The notes below the pieces were generated by a model, which ran no database searches, was not told where the DNA came from, and saw only the letters and a program-made list of their open reading frames with translations. Shown piece after piece: positions 34,325 through 42,273 of a DNA stretch of 64,000 nt; the stretch's first letter is position 1; every line of letters starts with the position of its first letter. The position numbers and the translations under genes were made by a program. Source of the DNA: Pseudomonas iridis (GTDB taxonomy: Bacteria > Pseudomonadota > Gammaproteobacteria > Pseudomonadales > Pseudomonadaceae); assembly GCF_017980685.1 (NCBI RefSeq), contig NZ_JACXXO010000013.1:62001-126000 (forward strand), read 5' to 3'.

Positions 34325-36240
34325 AAGGCCTGGCCCTGCTGTTCGGCGTCAGCCTGTCGCTCGACGCCTTCGCCGCGTCGATGCGCTGGGGCGAGATTCG
34401 CGACGGCAGTCTGTACCTGCAAGCGGATCGCCCGGACAAGGTGACAGTACGATGGGTGCCGGCATGGCAGGCCGAGGCCAATGAAGAACATCTGTATCTG
34501 CTCGACGGTCAGGGCAAATTGCAGGGCGAACGGCTGATCAAAGCCAGCGAAACTCGCGGTTCACAGACCTGGACTTTGCTGCCCGGAGCTGCAAGCAGTC
34601 GACTGGAAATCCCCGGCTATAGCTTTCGGGGTTATCGGATTGAACATGACAAAAAAACCGTGGCGCTGTTCGCCCCGGCCAAAGTGCATTTCAGCGCCGA
34701 AACGCGTAACGGCGACGAGTTGTATTTCAAAGTAGCCGCCGGCGAGCGCGCGGTGCTGGCCGGCAAGTTTCATGGCGGCGTCAGCGGTTTGCAGGCACAG
34801 CGGGTCGGCGATAAGCAAACGCTGACGCTGGCACTCAAACCCTATCGCGCCTATTGGCAGTTCGATCAGGTCGCACTGCCGGTCAGCCAACAAGAACAAG
34901 TCTGGCGCTTGCGTTTGCAAGGGAGCGGCAAAGCAGCGTTCTGGCTCGACGGCACCGCCAACCTGTTTGCGCAAACTGCGCAGCAGCTCAAACCACTGCG
35001 CGAAGACGTCGGCCAGATTCACCTGGTTCTGCACGACGAAGTCCTCGGCCGCACGCCCGATCTGGGCATTGCCCTGCCTTATGTGATGCCGCCGCCGGCC
35101 AGTCATGCTGCGCTCGATGCGCTGAAACCGACGGCGGCGAGTTACTACAGCTTCGTCGACGTCACGGCGAAGAACCCGCATTTCGAAGACGCATTCCGTC
35201 AGGTCTATCAGGAGCGTTTCGGCATCCGACAGGACATCACCCTGCTCGCCGGCAGTCAGCGTCAGGCCGATCTGCGCGCCGATGTACAAAGCAACAGCGG
35301 CCTCGATGCGTGGCTTGCCGGCACTCGGGCACTGGGTGGCAAAGGCACTCATTACATTGGTTTCGCCGATGAGCCGAACCTCAATTATTCGAGCTATGCG
35401 CAGTACCAGGCGATTTTCACCAGCATGGCCCGGCAAGTGCGCAGTGATCCGGCGAATGCCAAGGCCGGCGTGCGCATCGCCATGCCGGCCAGTTCACGGC
35501 TGGTCAACGGGCCGTTCGCCGACAACGCGGCGGACAAGCGCGGCATCGATTGGGCGCGGCGTTTGCTGAGTGAGTCCGCCGATCAGGTCGATGCGCTCGC
35601 GTGGCACGAATGGATGATCCGCGACCTGCTCGCCACCCGCGTCTACCGCGACAGCGTGCGCCGCGCTGCCGAACTGGTCGGCCTCGATGGCAATGGCCAG
35701 CCGCGCAAAGCCTTGCTGCTCGATCAGACCAATATGTCCAGCGGCTCCAGCCTCAGCCCCTACGATCAGGACACCCATTACGCCTCGCTGTGGTGGGCAT
35801 CAGTGGTGATCAACGCCTCGCAGGATGGTTTGCTGACGATGCTCAACTGGTTCCAGGCCGCCGATGAGCCGCAGTACCCCAAGGGCATGTTGCGAGTGCT
35901 CGGCGACGATCATTTCGAACTGAAACCGGTGGGGCTGGCCCAGCAGTTCATCGCGCAGCATTGGCTGCAGCAAGTGCTGCAGCTGGACACCGATGGTTTT
36001 GAAGTCGATGTACTGGCGATGGCCGACGGCGAGCAGCGTGGCTTGCTCGGGGTGAACAAAGGCACGCGATTGCAGCGTGTGGAACTGAGCGGTGCCAGGT
36101 GCCCGTTGAACAAAGGTGCGTTGCGTTATTTCGGCGCCGACAACCGCAGCCGCGACGCACCGTTTCACTGCGAGGACGGTCGCGTGCGTTTCGCGTTGCC
36201 AGGACAAACCCTGTTCGCCCTGCGCTGGAGCGCCTCATGA
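34321..36240 (+). CDS. Exported glycosidase-like protein of the exopolysaccharide operon
   Basis: The 639-residue protein has a signal peptide cut near DAFAASM and overlaps the flippase stop by 4 bases. An N-terminal beta-rich part (about 20-250) is followed by a region that looks like a TIM-barrel glycosidase: YYSFVDVTAKNPHFEDAFRQ, HYIGFADEPNLNYSSYAQYQ (a possible acid/base Glu near 353), VDALAWHEWMIRD (a possible nucleophile Glu near 428) and ALLLDQTNMSSG, ending in a small beta domain. The pattern suggests clan GH-A (GH39-like), which I infer. A periplasmic hydrolase for trimming or clearing polymer is common in such operons. No assigned family. Confidence 0.7.
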   Translation: MKGLALLFGVSLSLDAFAASMRWGEIRDGSLYLQADRPDKVTVRWVPAWQAEANEEHLYLLDGQGKLQGERLIKASETRGSQTWTLLPGAASSRLEIPGYSFRGYRIEHDKKTVALFAPAKVHFSAETRNGDELYFKVAAGERAVLAGKFHGGVSGLQAQRVGDKQTLTLALKPYRAYWQFDQVALPVSQQEQVWRLRLQGSGKAAFWLDGTANLFAQTAQQLKPLREDVGQIHLVLHDEVLGRTPDLGIALPYVMPPPASHAALDALKPTAASYYSFVDVTAKNPHFEDAFRQVYQERFGIRQDITLLAGSQRQADLRADVQSNSGLDAWLAGTRALGGKGTHYIGFADEPNLNYSSYAQYQAIFTSMARQVRSDPANAKAGVRIAMPASSRLVNGPFADNAADKRGIDWARRLLSESADQVDALAWHEWMIRDLLATRVYRDSVRRAAELVGLDGNGQPRKALLLDQTNMSSGSSLSPYDQDTHYASLWWASVVINASQDGLLTMLNWFQAADEPQYPKGMLRVLGDDHFELKPVGLAQQFIAQHWLQQVLQLDTDGFEVDVLAMADGEQRGLLGVNKGTRLQRVELSGARCPLNKGALRYFGADNRSRDAPFHCEDGRVRFALPGQTLFALRWSAS

Positions 36241-36308
36241 CCGCCCTTTTGATGTTCTGCCGCGCGAGCCTTGAGCCGCGCGATGCGTCGTCATCAGGAG
36301 TGAACACC

Positions 36309-36998
36309 ATGAAACTGCTGCGTAACCTCACTGAACATCTACGGCAGAAAGGACTCACTGCCACCGTAAGAAAAGCCTGGAACCATTACGTCTTTTCCCA
36401 CCAGGAACTGCTGTGGATGGAGCGCGATCTGGCCAGCCCGGTACCGCCGCACAGCCTTAAACCTTATCCGCCATTGCGGGTGGTGAAGATCACGGCAGAC
36501 AACGCCAGCGCCTTCGCCCGTTATTTCGGCGACCGCGTCGGCACCATGGCCGAACTGGCCAACGAAGGGCATACCGGGCACATGCACCTGGACGATCAGG
36601 GCGATGCCGTGGCGTTCATCTGGGGCACCGTGCGGGACTATTTCGACCGGCATTACTACGGCTGCCTGTTCCCGGTGAATGCCGGCGAGTTCTTCGAGTT
36701 CGGCGGCGAACTGACCCGTGCCTACTGGGGCACCGAACTGTCAGTGGATCTGCAGCTGGCGCTGTGGAAAGCCATGGCCGCGCAAGGCTGCGACAAAGTC
36801 GTCGACGTCTGCGAATTCCATAACATCCCGGCGCTCAAGCTGCACCTGCGCATGGGCTATACCGAACAGCAGCGGATCATGAATGTGTACATGCTGTTCG
36901 GCCGCTGGCGCTTCTACCGCGAGACCCGCTACAGCGGCTCGCGCTTGGCAGCGCTGCGCAAACCTTCCCGCCCACCCGTAACGGCCACGGTGAACTGA
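36309..36998 (+). CDS. GNAT-type acyltransferase, copy 1
   Basis: AGGAG lies 8 bases before ATG 36309, giving 229 residues; an earlier ATG (36237) overlapping the previous stop is possible but would add 24 unconserved residues. The N-terminus is amphipathic, then LLWMERDLASPVPPHSLKPY and a GNAT-like domain with NEGHTGHMHLDDQGDAVAFIWG, GCDKVVDVCEFHNIPALKLH and LRMGYTEQQRI, where the last resembles the CoA-binding end of GNAT proteins. It is about 70% identical to a second copy at 39068. An O- or N-acyl modification of the polymer is inferred. Confidence 0.78.
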   Translation: MKLLRNLTEHLRQKGLTATVRKAWNHYVFSHQELLWMERDLASPVPPHSLKPYPPLRVVKITADNASAFARYFGDRVGTMAELANEGHTGHMHLDDQGDAVAFIWGTVRDYFDRHYYGCLFPVNAGEFFEFGGELTRAYWGTELSVDLQLALWKAMAAQGCDKVVDVCEFHNIPALKLHLRMGYTEQQRIMNVYMLFGRWRFYRETRYSGSRLAALRKPSRPPVTATVN

Positions 36999-37002
36999 GC
37001 TT

Positions 37003-38190
37003 ATGGTGATGCGATTCGAATGGCGCACTTCATTGTGCGCCGCCGATTTTCCGGCAGCGGCGTATGAAGCATTCCGCCTGCGGGTGACGGACCACACACC
37101 GTTCAACCACCTCGGTTGGTTGTGCGCGGCCGAGCAGACACTTGGCGAGCGTGAGCGCTTGCACATTCTGCTGGGTTGGGACGCGGACGAGTTGCGGCTG
37201 TGCCTGCCATTGGTGGCGAGTCGCGAGCGCTACTTTGGCGTGCCGTTCCGGGTGCTGCATCATTTGGGCTATCCGTTGGCCGATCGACTGGCGCTGCTGT
37301 CATTGCTGGGCAGTGAGGACATGTGCAACGCCTTGGCGTTGATCCATCAGCGAGTGCCCCATGCGTTGCTGCAACTCAACGAACTGTCCGAACCTGCCGG
37401 TGAAGAAAGCGCCCTCACCGAATGGATGGCCCGCAGCTCCACGGGTGAACGACGCCTGAGTTGTCGAGTGCCGGTGCACTTGATCAGTGAGGCCGATCAT
37501 CAGGAAGTCTCCGGCGATCCACGCTATAAACTGCGGCGGGCGCGCAAGCGGATTGCGGCGTGTGGCGCCGAGGTACGGCGCATCGTTCCGGACGCGATGT
37601 CGATAGGCCCGTTGCTGCAAGCCATCAGCGAAGTTGAAGCGGTGAGCTGGAAAGGTGACGAAGGTGTCGGCATTTTTGCCAGTGATCGAAGTCGGCAACT
37701 GATCGAGCGTGCCTTCATCGCCCTCGCCGGCCAGGGCCTGGTGCGGCTGGTCACGCTGGAGCTGAACGGGCGTTGCATCAGCTATCGCCTCGGCCTGCTC
37801 GAACAGGGCCGGCTCTACGATTACAACCTCGCCTTCCTGCCGCAATACGCTGATCTGGGCAGTGGCCGGGTGTTGCTGGAGGAATGGATTCGCTGGGGTC
37901 TGGACGAGCATTGGCGCTGGATCGATGCCTCGCGCGTGAGCCTGGAAAACTCCAGCCATCAACTGCATGAACGCATGACCGGGCAACTGGAGCACTGGCG
38001 CTGGAGTTTCTATTCCTGGCGACCCAGTGGCCTGGCGCTGGGCCTGGCGTTGCGCCTGTGGCATCGACTCAAACCGACCGTGCAACAGTGGCGAGCCCGA
38101 CGCGCGGCCAAACCCGTTGCACCCACCGTCAAACCTGCCGCGATCACCCCGGAGGGCGAACATGCCTCGCCAAGTCATAGTCAACGCTGA
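37003..38190 (+). CDS. CelD/FemAB-like GNAT acyltransferase
   Basis: The 395-residue protein has the Acetyltransf_6 (CelD/BcsL) layout: NHLGWLCAAEQTLGERERLH and ELRLCLPLVAS in the first half, then YKLRRARKRIAACGAEVRRI, LLQAISEVEAVSWKGDEGVG and YDYNLAFLPQYADLGSGRVL with LLEEWIRWG. Members occur in exopolysaccharide clusters and are thought to transfer acyl groups to sugars. It follows the first acyltransferase by 4 bases and overlaps the next gene by 29 bases. Substrate unknown. Confidence 0.85.
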   Translation: MVMRFEWRTSLCAADFPAAAYEAFRLRVTDHTPFNHLGWLCAAEQTLGERERLHILLGWDADELRLCLPLVASRERYFGVPFRVLHHLGYPLADRLALLSLLGSEDMCNALALIHQRVPHALLQLNELSEPAGEESALTEWMARSSTGERRLSCRVPVHLISEADHQEVSGDPRYKLRRARKRIAACGAEVRRIVPDAMSIGPLLQAISEVEAVSWKGDEGVGIFASDRSRQLIERAFIALAGQGLVRLVTLELNGRCISYRLGLLEQGRLYDYNLAFLPQYADLGSGRVLLEEWIRWGLDEHWRWIDASRVSLENSSHQLHERMTGQLEHWRWSFYSWRPSGLALGLALRLWHRLKPTVQQWRARRAAKPVAPTVKPAAITPEGEHASPSHSQR

Positions 38191-38953
38191 CGATTTCGGC
38201 CTCAGCGCGAACGAGAACGCGGTGATCTTCGCGGCGTTCCAGGCCGGGATCATCAGCTCCGCCACCGCCATGGCCAGCATGCCGGCGTTCGAAGCGGCCT
38301 GCACCATGGCCCGGCATCCCGCGCTGGCGGGCCGGATCGGCTTGCACTTCAACCTGACTTACGGGCGCCCCCTGAGCCAGAGGATCGTCGCGCGCCAAAC
38401 GTTTTGCGACAGCCACGGCGTGTTCGACCTCAGCCTCGCGCGTCACAGCCTGCGGCTCAGTCGTGAGGATCGCGACGCGGTGCACGATGAGTTGCAGGCG
38501 CAATGGCAACGTTGTGTCGACCACGGCATGCGGCCGAGCCATATCGATTCGCACCAGCATGTGCACAACATCTGGCCAATCGGCGAGATCGTCGCCCGCT
38601 TCGCCGCGCATCAAGGCGTACCGATTCGCCTGGCGCGCAATCTGGGGCAAAACCTCAACCTGGCCAAACGCGTGTTCAAAGGTTTGCTCAATTGGCGCTT
38701 GCACAGTCTGGCCGGGATCACCGCCGATTACGTCTGCACGCCGGTGGATCTGCGCAGCAACAGCGTGCCGACCGATGGCGTGCTGGAAATCGTCGCGCAT
38801 CCCACACAACTCGGGGTTGATTTCGGCGATGCCTATCTCGCCCCCCAGGAGTCTCTGAGCCTTGTGCTAGAGCAGCGGCTGACCGGCGTTGCGCGGGTTT
38901 CCTATGCCGATCTGAACAAGGACTCTGCACGCGGTACGGCAGCACTCGATTGA
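38162..38953 (+). CDS. ChbG/YdjC (HpnK)-type carbohydrate deacetylase
   Basis: The start MPRQVIVNADDFGLSANEN (ATG 38162, GGAGGG upstream) gives 263 residues. Metal ligands of the YdjC family are visible: Asp-Asp in NADDFG, His in IGLHFNL and two His in HIDSHQHVHN. ChbG removes one acetyl group from chitooligosaccharides, and HpnK members act in hopanoid or sugar-lipid pathways. Here, in the same operon as a CE4 protein and three acyltransferases, it probably edits N-acetyl sugars of the repeat unit. It overlaps the previous gene by 29 bases in another frame. Confidence 0.88.
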   Translation: MPRQVIVNADDFGLSANENAVIFAAFQAGIISSATAMASMPAFEAACTMARHPALAGRIGLHFNLTYGRPLSQRIVARQTFCDSHGVFDLSLARHSLRLSREDRDAVHDELQAQWQRCVDHGMRPSHIDSHQHVHNIWPIGEIVARFAAHQGVPIRLARNLGQNLNLAKRVFKGLLNWRLHSLAGITADYVCTPVDLRSNSVPTDGVLEIVAHPTQLGVDFGDAYLAPQESLSLVLEQRLTGVARVSYADLNKDSARGTAALD

Positions 38954-39067
38954 GTTACATAACTTGCAATACTTTCGAAGATGGCACTTTGAAATGAATT
39001 GAAAAGCGTGATCTATACCCACCCAAGCATCATCCACAACACCCTGGCTCCGGCCTCGGAGGGCATC

Positions 39068-39760
39068 ATGAGCGTGATCGAAAAACTACAAGAACGCATC
39101 CGGCAAAAAGGCCTCGGGCGCACCTTCAGCACGTTGTGGAAACGTTACGTGTTCTTTCACTGGGAATTGTTGTGGATGGAGCGCGACCTGGTCAGCCCGG
39201 TGCCGCCGCACAAGCTGCGGCCCTATGAGGGCCTGCGCAAGGTGGACATCACGCCGCAGAACGCCGGGGCGTTCGCCAAGCACTTTGGTGATCGCGTGAA
39301 AACCATGGCCGAACTGGCCGCCGAAGGTCACACCGGGCACATGTACCTCGATGCGGACGGCCATGCGGTGAGCTTCATCTGGGGGAGCATTCGCGATTAT
39401 CACGACCGCCACTATTACGGCTGCGTGTTCAAGGTCTTACCCGGCGAGTTCTTCGAATTCGGTGGTGAAATGATCCGCGCCTATTTCGGCAGCAGCCTGT
39501 CGGTGGACGTGCAAGTCGCCCTCTGGGAAGCCATGGCCGCGCAGGGCTGCAACAAAGTGGTCGACGTTTGCGAAACCCACAACATCCCGGCGCTGAAGCT
39601 GCACATCCGCATGGGCTACCACGAGCAGGGACGCGTCACTCACGTCTACTGTCTGTTCGGCCGCTGGAAATTCTTCCGCGAAACCCGGTATGAGGGCTCA
39701 CGGCTTGACCCATTGCGCAAACCGGGGCGGCCGACCGTGAGCGCGGCGGCGGGGGCTTGA
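39068..39760 (+). CDS. GNAT-type acyltransferase, copy 2
   Basis: A 230-residue paralog of the protein at 36309, with colinear motifs ELLWMERDLVSPVPPHKLRP, EGHTGHMYLDADGHAVSFIW, CNKVVDVCETHNIPALKLHI and RMGYHEQGR. ATG 39068 is preceded by GGAGGG. A 114-base gap separates it from the deacetylase gene, so it may have its own promoter. The difference between copies is spread along the gene, which suggests an old duplication with separate substrates. It is the last gene before a REPIN. Confidence 0.78.
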   Translation: MSVIEKLQERIRQKGLGRTFSTLWKRYVFFHWELLWMERDLVSPVPPHKLRPYEGLRKVDITPQNAGAFAKHFGDRVKTMAELAAEGHTGHMYLDADGHAVSFIWGSIRDYHDRHYYGCVFKVLPGEFFEFGGEMIRAYFGSSLSVDVQVALWEAMAAQGCNKVVDVCETHNIPALKLHIRMGYHEQGRVTHVYCLFGRWKFFRETRYEGSRLDPLRKPGRPTVSAAAGA

Positions 39761-39790
39761 TTCAGCTCTGAAATCTTGTGGCGATCATGA

Positions 39791-39878
39791 GGCCGCCTTC
39801 GCGAGCGGGCTCGCTCCCACATTGAATGTGTGCATGACGCACATCCAGTGTGGGAGCGAGCCTGCTCGCGAAGAGGCC
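39791..39878. repeat. REPIN after the exopolysaccharide cluster
   Basis: Arms GGCC-TTCGCGAGC-GGCTCGCTCCCACA (39791-39821) and TGTGGGAGCGAGCCTGCTCG onward (39849-39878) are inverted with two or three mismatches. The inner part has GTGTGCATGACGCAC, another short palindrome. It lies between two convergent genes and may end both transcripts. Confidence 0.88.
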
Positions 39879-39898
39879 ATTTGTCACAATGGAAAACT

Positions 39899-40696
39899 TC
39901 AGGCCTTGGTGGCAACCAGGGTGAAACACATCGGCAACTGCGCTTGCTGGTTCAGGTATTGGTCGTACAACTCTTCCCGATTCGAATGCGCATATTCCTT
40001 GAAGTGCGCAATATTCAGCCCTGCCCCGATGGCGCCGCTGAAGATCGCGCCGAGGGTGTGCACGAACCAGTAGGATTTCGCCGCCTGCTGTTCGACCTTG
40101 CCGACATAGACGATCGGCTCTTCCTGCACGAACGGCTCTGCGCGGAAGTACGAAGTCGCGAGGCGATACGGGTCTTCGCCGTCAGGGTCGACCATTTCCA
40201 GAAACGGATGGGTTTCGTAGATCACCAGTTGTCCGCCCGGTTTCAGAACCTGCGCGACGTGGCGGAAAAATTCGCCAATGTCGGGCATCCAGTTCAGTAC
40301 GCCGATAGTGATCAGCGCGACGTCGAAGCGGTTGTGCAACGTCGCCGGCAGATGATGGATATCGCTTTCGATGAATTCAGCACTGTGCGGTGAACGCTTG
40401 TTCAGCTCACGCGCCTGTTCGAGGAACGCCGCCGATTGATCGACACCGACCACACTGCGCGCACCAAGGGCGAACAGCGACAGGCTTTCGCGGCCGTTGT
40501 TGCAGCCCAGTTGAATCACGTCTTTACCGTCGACCGCCAGCAATCCGCTCAAAGTCTCATCAAGACAGGAGAAGTCCGCCTGAGCGACTTCGCTGAGCAA
40601 CGCCTGCCAGTCAGGCGAATCCTGATGGTGACGGGCGGAATCGTTCCACGCCTGACGATTGCTTTCGATGGCGGTTTTATTGTTTGGCACTTCCAT
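39899..40696 (-). CDS. Class I SAM-dependent methyltransferase
   Basis: The 265-residue enzyme has motif I VIQLGCNNGRESLSLFALGA, motif II-like VVGVDQSAAFL, DVALITIGVLNWM and the post-motif QVLKPGGQLVIYETHPFLEM. GGAG lies 7 bases before the ATG. The closest family in general appearance is Methyltransf_11/25 small-molecule methyltransferases. Its substrate cannot be told. It runs towards the exopolysaccharide cluster and is not part of it. Confidence 0.88.
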   Translation of the reverse strand: MEVPNNKTAIESNRQAWNDSARHHQDSPDWQALLSEVAQADFSCLDETLSGLLAVDGKDVIQLGCNNGRESLSLFALGARSVVGVDQSAAFLEQARELNKRSPHSAEFIESDIHHLPATLHNRFDVALITIGVLNWMPDIGEFFRHVAQVLKPGGQLVIYETHPFLEMVDPDGEDPYRLATSYFRAEPFVQEEPIVYVGKVEQQAAKSYWFVHTLGAIFSGAIGAGLNIAHFKEYAHSNREELYDQYLNQQAQLPMCFTLVATKA

Positions 40697-40852
40697 GGCG
40701 CACTCCGGACGATGCTCGTGATTGAGCGGATCCGAGTCTAAATCAGCCCGCCAGTTGCGGTTGTTGCAAACTTGTAAGCCAACGCTGTAGGACCTGCCGC
40801 AGGGCAGCTATAGTTAATAGCCTTGGGGAAAACCGCACTCGCAGGTGCCGCC

Positions 40853-41200
40853 ATGCAAATGTTCGAACGGCTGCTGTTGACCGGTTGTCTGCTCGCCGCC
40901 ACACAGGCACACGCGCTGGACAGCAATTTCATCTACTACGGGCCGAACCAGCCCTTCGCCCACCCCGCTCCGCCGTCATTGTCCGCGCAGCCGCCACGGC
41001 CGTTTGATGACACCGCGCCGCAGGATTTCGTGGTCATCCCGGATCGCCACGTGTTTCGTGATTCACAACTGCCGACCGTGGCGGATGCGACAGTGCGGGT
41101 GTTTGTCCGCACGTACGATGCCGAGCGTGGGATTTATGTGAATGATGAGGTGCTGGATCCGGGTTGTTTGCTGGAGTGTCTGAGCCGGCAGCAACACTGA
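40853..41200 (+). CDS. Small exported protein of unknown function
   Basis: A 115-residue product starting MQMFERLLLTGCLLAATQAH with a signal peptide cut after AHA. The mature part is Pro-rich (NQPFAHPAPPSLSAQPPRPF) and then has VRVFVRTYDAERGIYVNDEV and two Cys near the end (DPGCLLECLSRQ) that may form a disulfide. Start chosen at ATG 40853 with CAGGTG upstream. Family not recognised. Confidence 0.7.
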   Translation: MQMFERLLLTGCLLAATQAHALDSNFIYYGPNQPFAHPAPPSLSAQPPRPFDDTAPQDFVVIPDRHVFRDSQLPTVADATVRVFVRTYDAERGIYVNDEVLDPGCLLECLSRQQH

Positions 41201-41267
41201 TCCGGGTTGCTCGCCTATTCTGTTGGCACCGAATAACCCTGTGGGAGCCGTGCGCCTTGCATGGCCT

Positions 41268-42203
41268 CTACTCCCTGCCCTTCTGACGCTTCGCTTGAGC
41301 CGCGTTAACCCCCAGGACTTGAAAAAACGTATCGATGTCCTGAGCACTGGCATTGTCATTGACCGAGTTGCCGTTAAGGTCATAAGTCCAAGCGGTACTG
41401 GCACCCAGATCATCGCCAGTCCATACGGAATAATTCAGCCACTCAAGGTAATCGGCCACGGGGCCGGTGTCGGGGAAGTACAGTGTCCACATGCGTTTAA
41501 TCTGGGTCAGCGTGACCGGCTGCAATTTTGCTGTTTCGCACAGCGTGAGCATCCCTTGCCAATCCGCGCTGTGGGTAAGGAAGTGCACTTCCACAATGCC
41601 CTTCACAGTCAACGGGTAGGTTCGGGTCTGGCTCTGGCTGTCGGTGGCGCTGATGGAGCATTCGCCATTGCGAAGGGCAGTGACTTCGCCCGTCTGCGCA
41701 TCGACACTGGCAATGGCCGGATTGCTGCTGGTGTATTGATAGGGGCCGCTCCCCCACTGCGCCAGTCGCGTCATTCGGGCGGCGGCGGGTAACTTGACCG
41801 GCGGTTTATCGACTGACACCACGTGGTTATGTGCGCTCAGATCGAGGGTCGCTTTGGCGTCAAAGCCCGACTGCAATACGAGATCCAGTGGCTGCGAATC
41901 CACCAGATCGCCGTCATAAAACTGCACTTTGTACTCAATCAAGACGATGTCGTTCGCGTCGGCGATCAGTGCACTGCCGGGCACAGTAAATATGACGTCT
42001 TTGCCAACAGCCGCTAAACCGATCGGGATCTCATCGGTGTAATCCTCACCGACAGCCAGATGCACTTGATCACGGTAGGCCATGTCGTCATAAGGTTTGA
42101 TTCTGACTGTCACGCCTTTGGCGGGAATGTCTACAGGATCAAGTACATCGCAGGGCGCTTCGTCTACTGACGGTTTGAGCGGGGTGTATGTTGTTTTGTG
42201 CAT
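41268..42203 (-). CDS. Big2-domain (bacterial Ig-like) protein
   Basis: The 311-residue protein has no signal peptide. Residues 1-130 form an Ig-like module like those of the large protein encoded upstream (DVLDPVDIPAKGVTVRIKPY, LIADANDIVLIEYKVQFYDG). A Big2 domain follows at about 155-205 (YTSSNPAIASVDAQTGEVTA, SATDSQSQTRTYPLTV). The C-terminal part (EVHFLTHSADWQGMLTLCET, IKRMWTLYFPDTGPVADYLE) is unrelated to Ig domains and not recognised. It lies 70 bases after the large gene and is likely in one transcript. Role unknown; Ig-like repeats usually mean surface or adhesive proteins. Confidence 0.78.
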   Translation of the reverse strand: MHKTTYTPLKPSVDEAPCDVLDPVDIPAKGVTVRIKPYDDMAYRDQVHLAVGEDYTDEIPIGLAAVGKDVIFTVPGSALIADANDIVLIEYKVQFYDGDLVDSQPLDLVLQSGFDAKATLDLSAHNHVVSVDKPPVKLPAAARMTRLAQWGSGPYQYTSSNPAIASVDAQTGEVTALRNGECSISATDSQSQTRTYPLTVKGIVEVHFLTHSADWQGMLTLCETAKLQPVTLTQIKRMWTLYFPDTGPVADYLEWLNYSVWTGDDLGASTAWTYDLNGNSVNDNASAQDIDTFFQVLGVNAAQAKRQKGRE

Positions 42204-42273
42204 GGCGAGACCTCATACAGCGCTCTGTCGAGCGCCATATTCCGGGGTTGAAGGAAGGCTCAATGGCAGGCGT

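Noticed and set aside
41230..41260. Half REP element near CCCTGTGGGAGCCG
   Set aside because: Only a short core is present without an inverted partner, so it is not supported as a repeat element.
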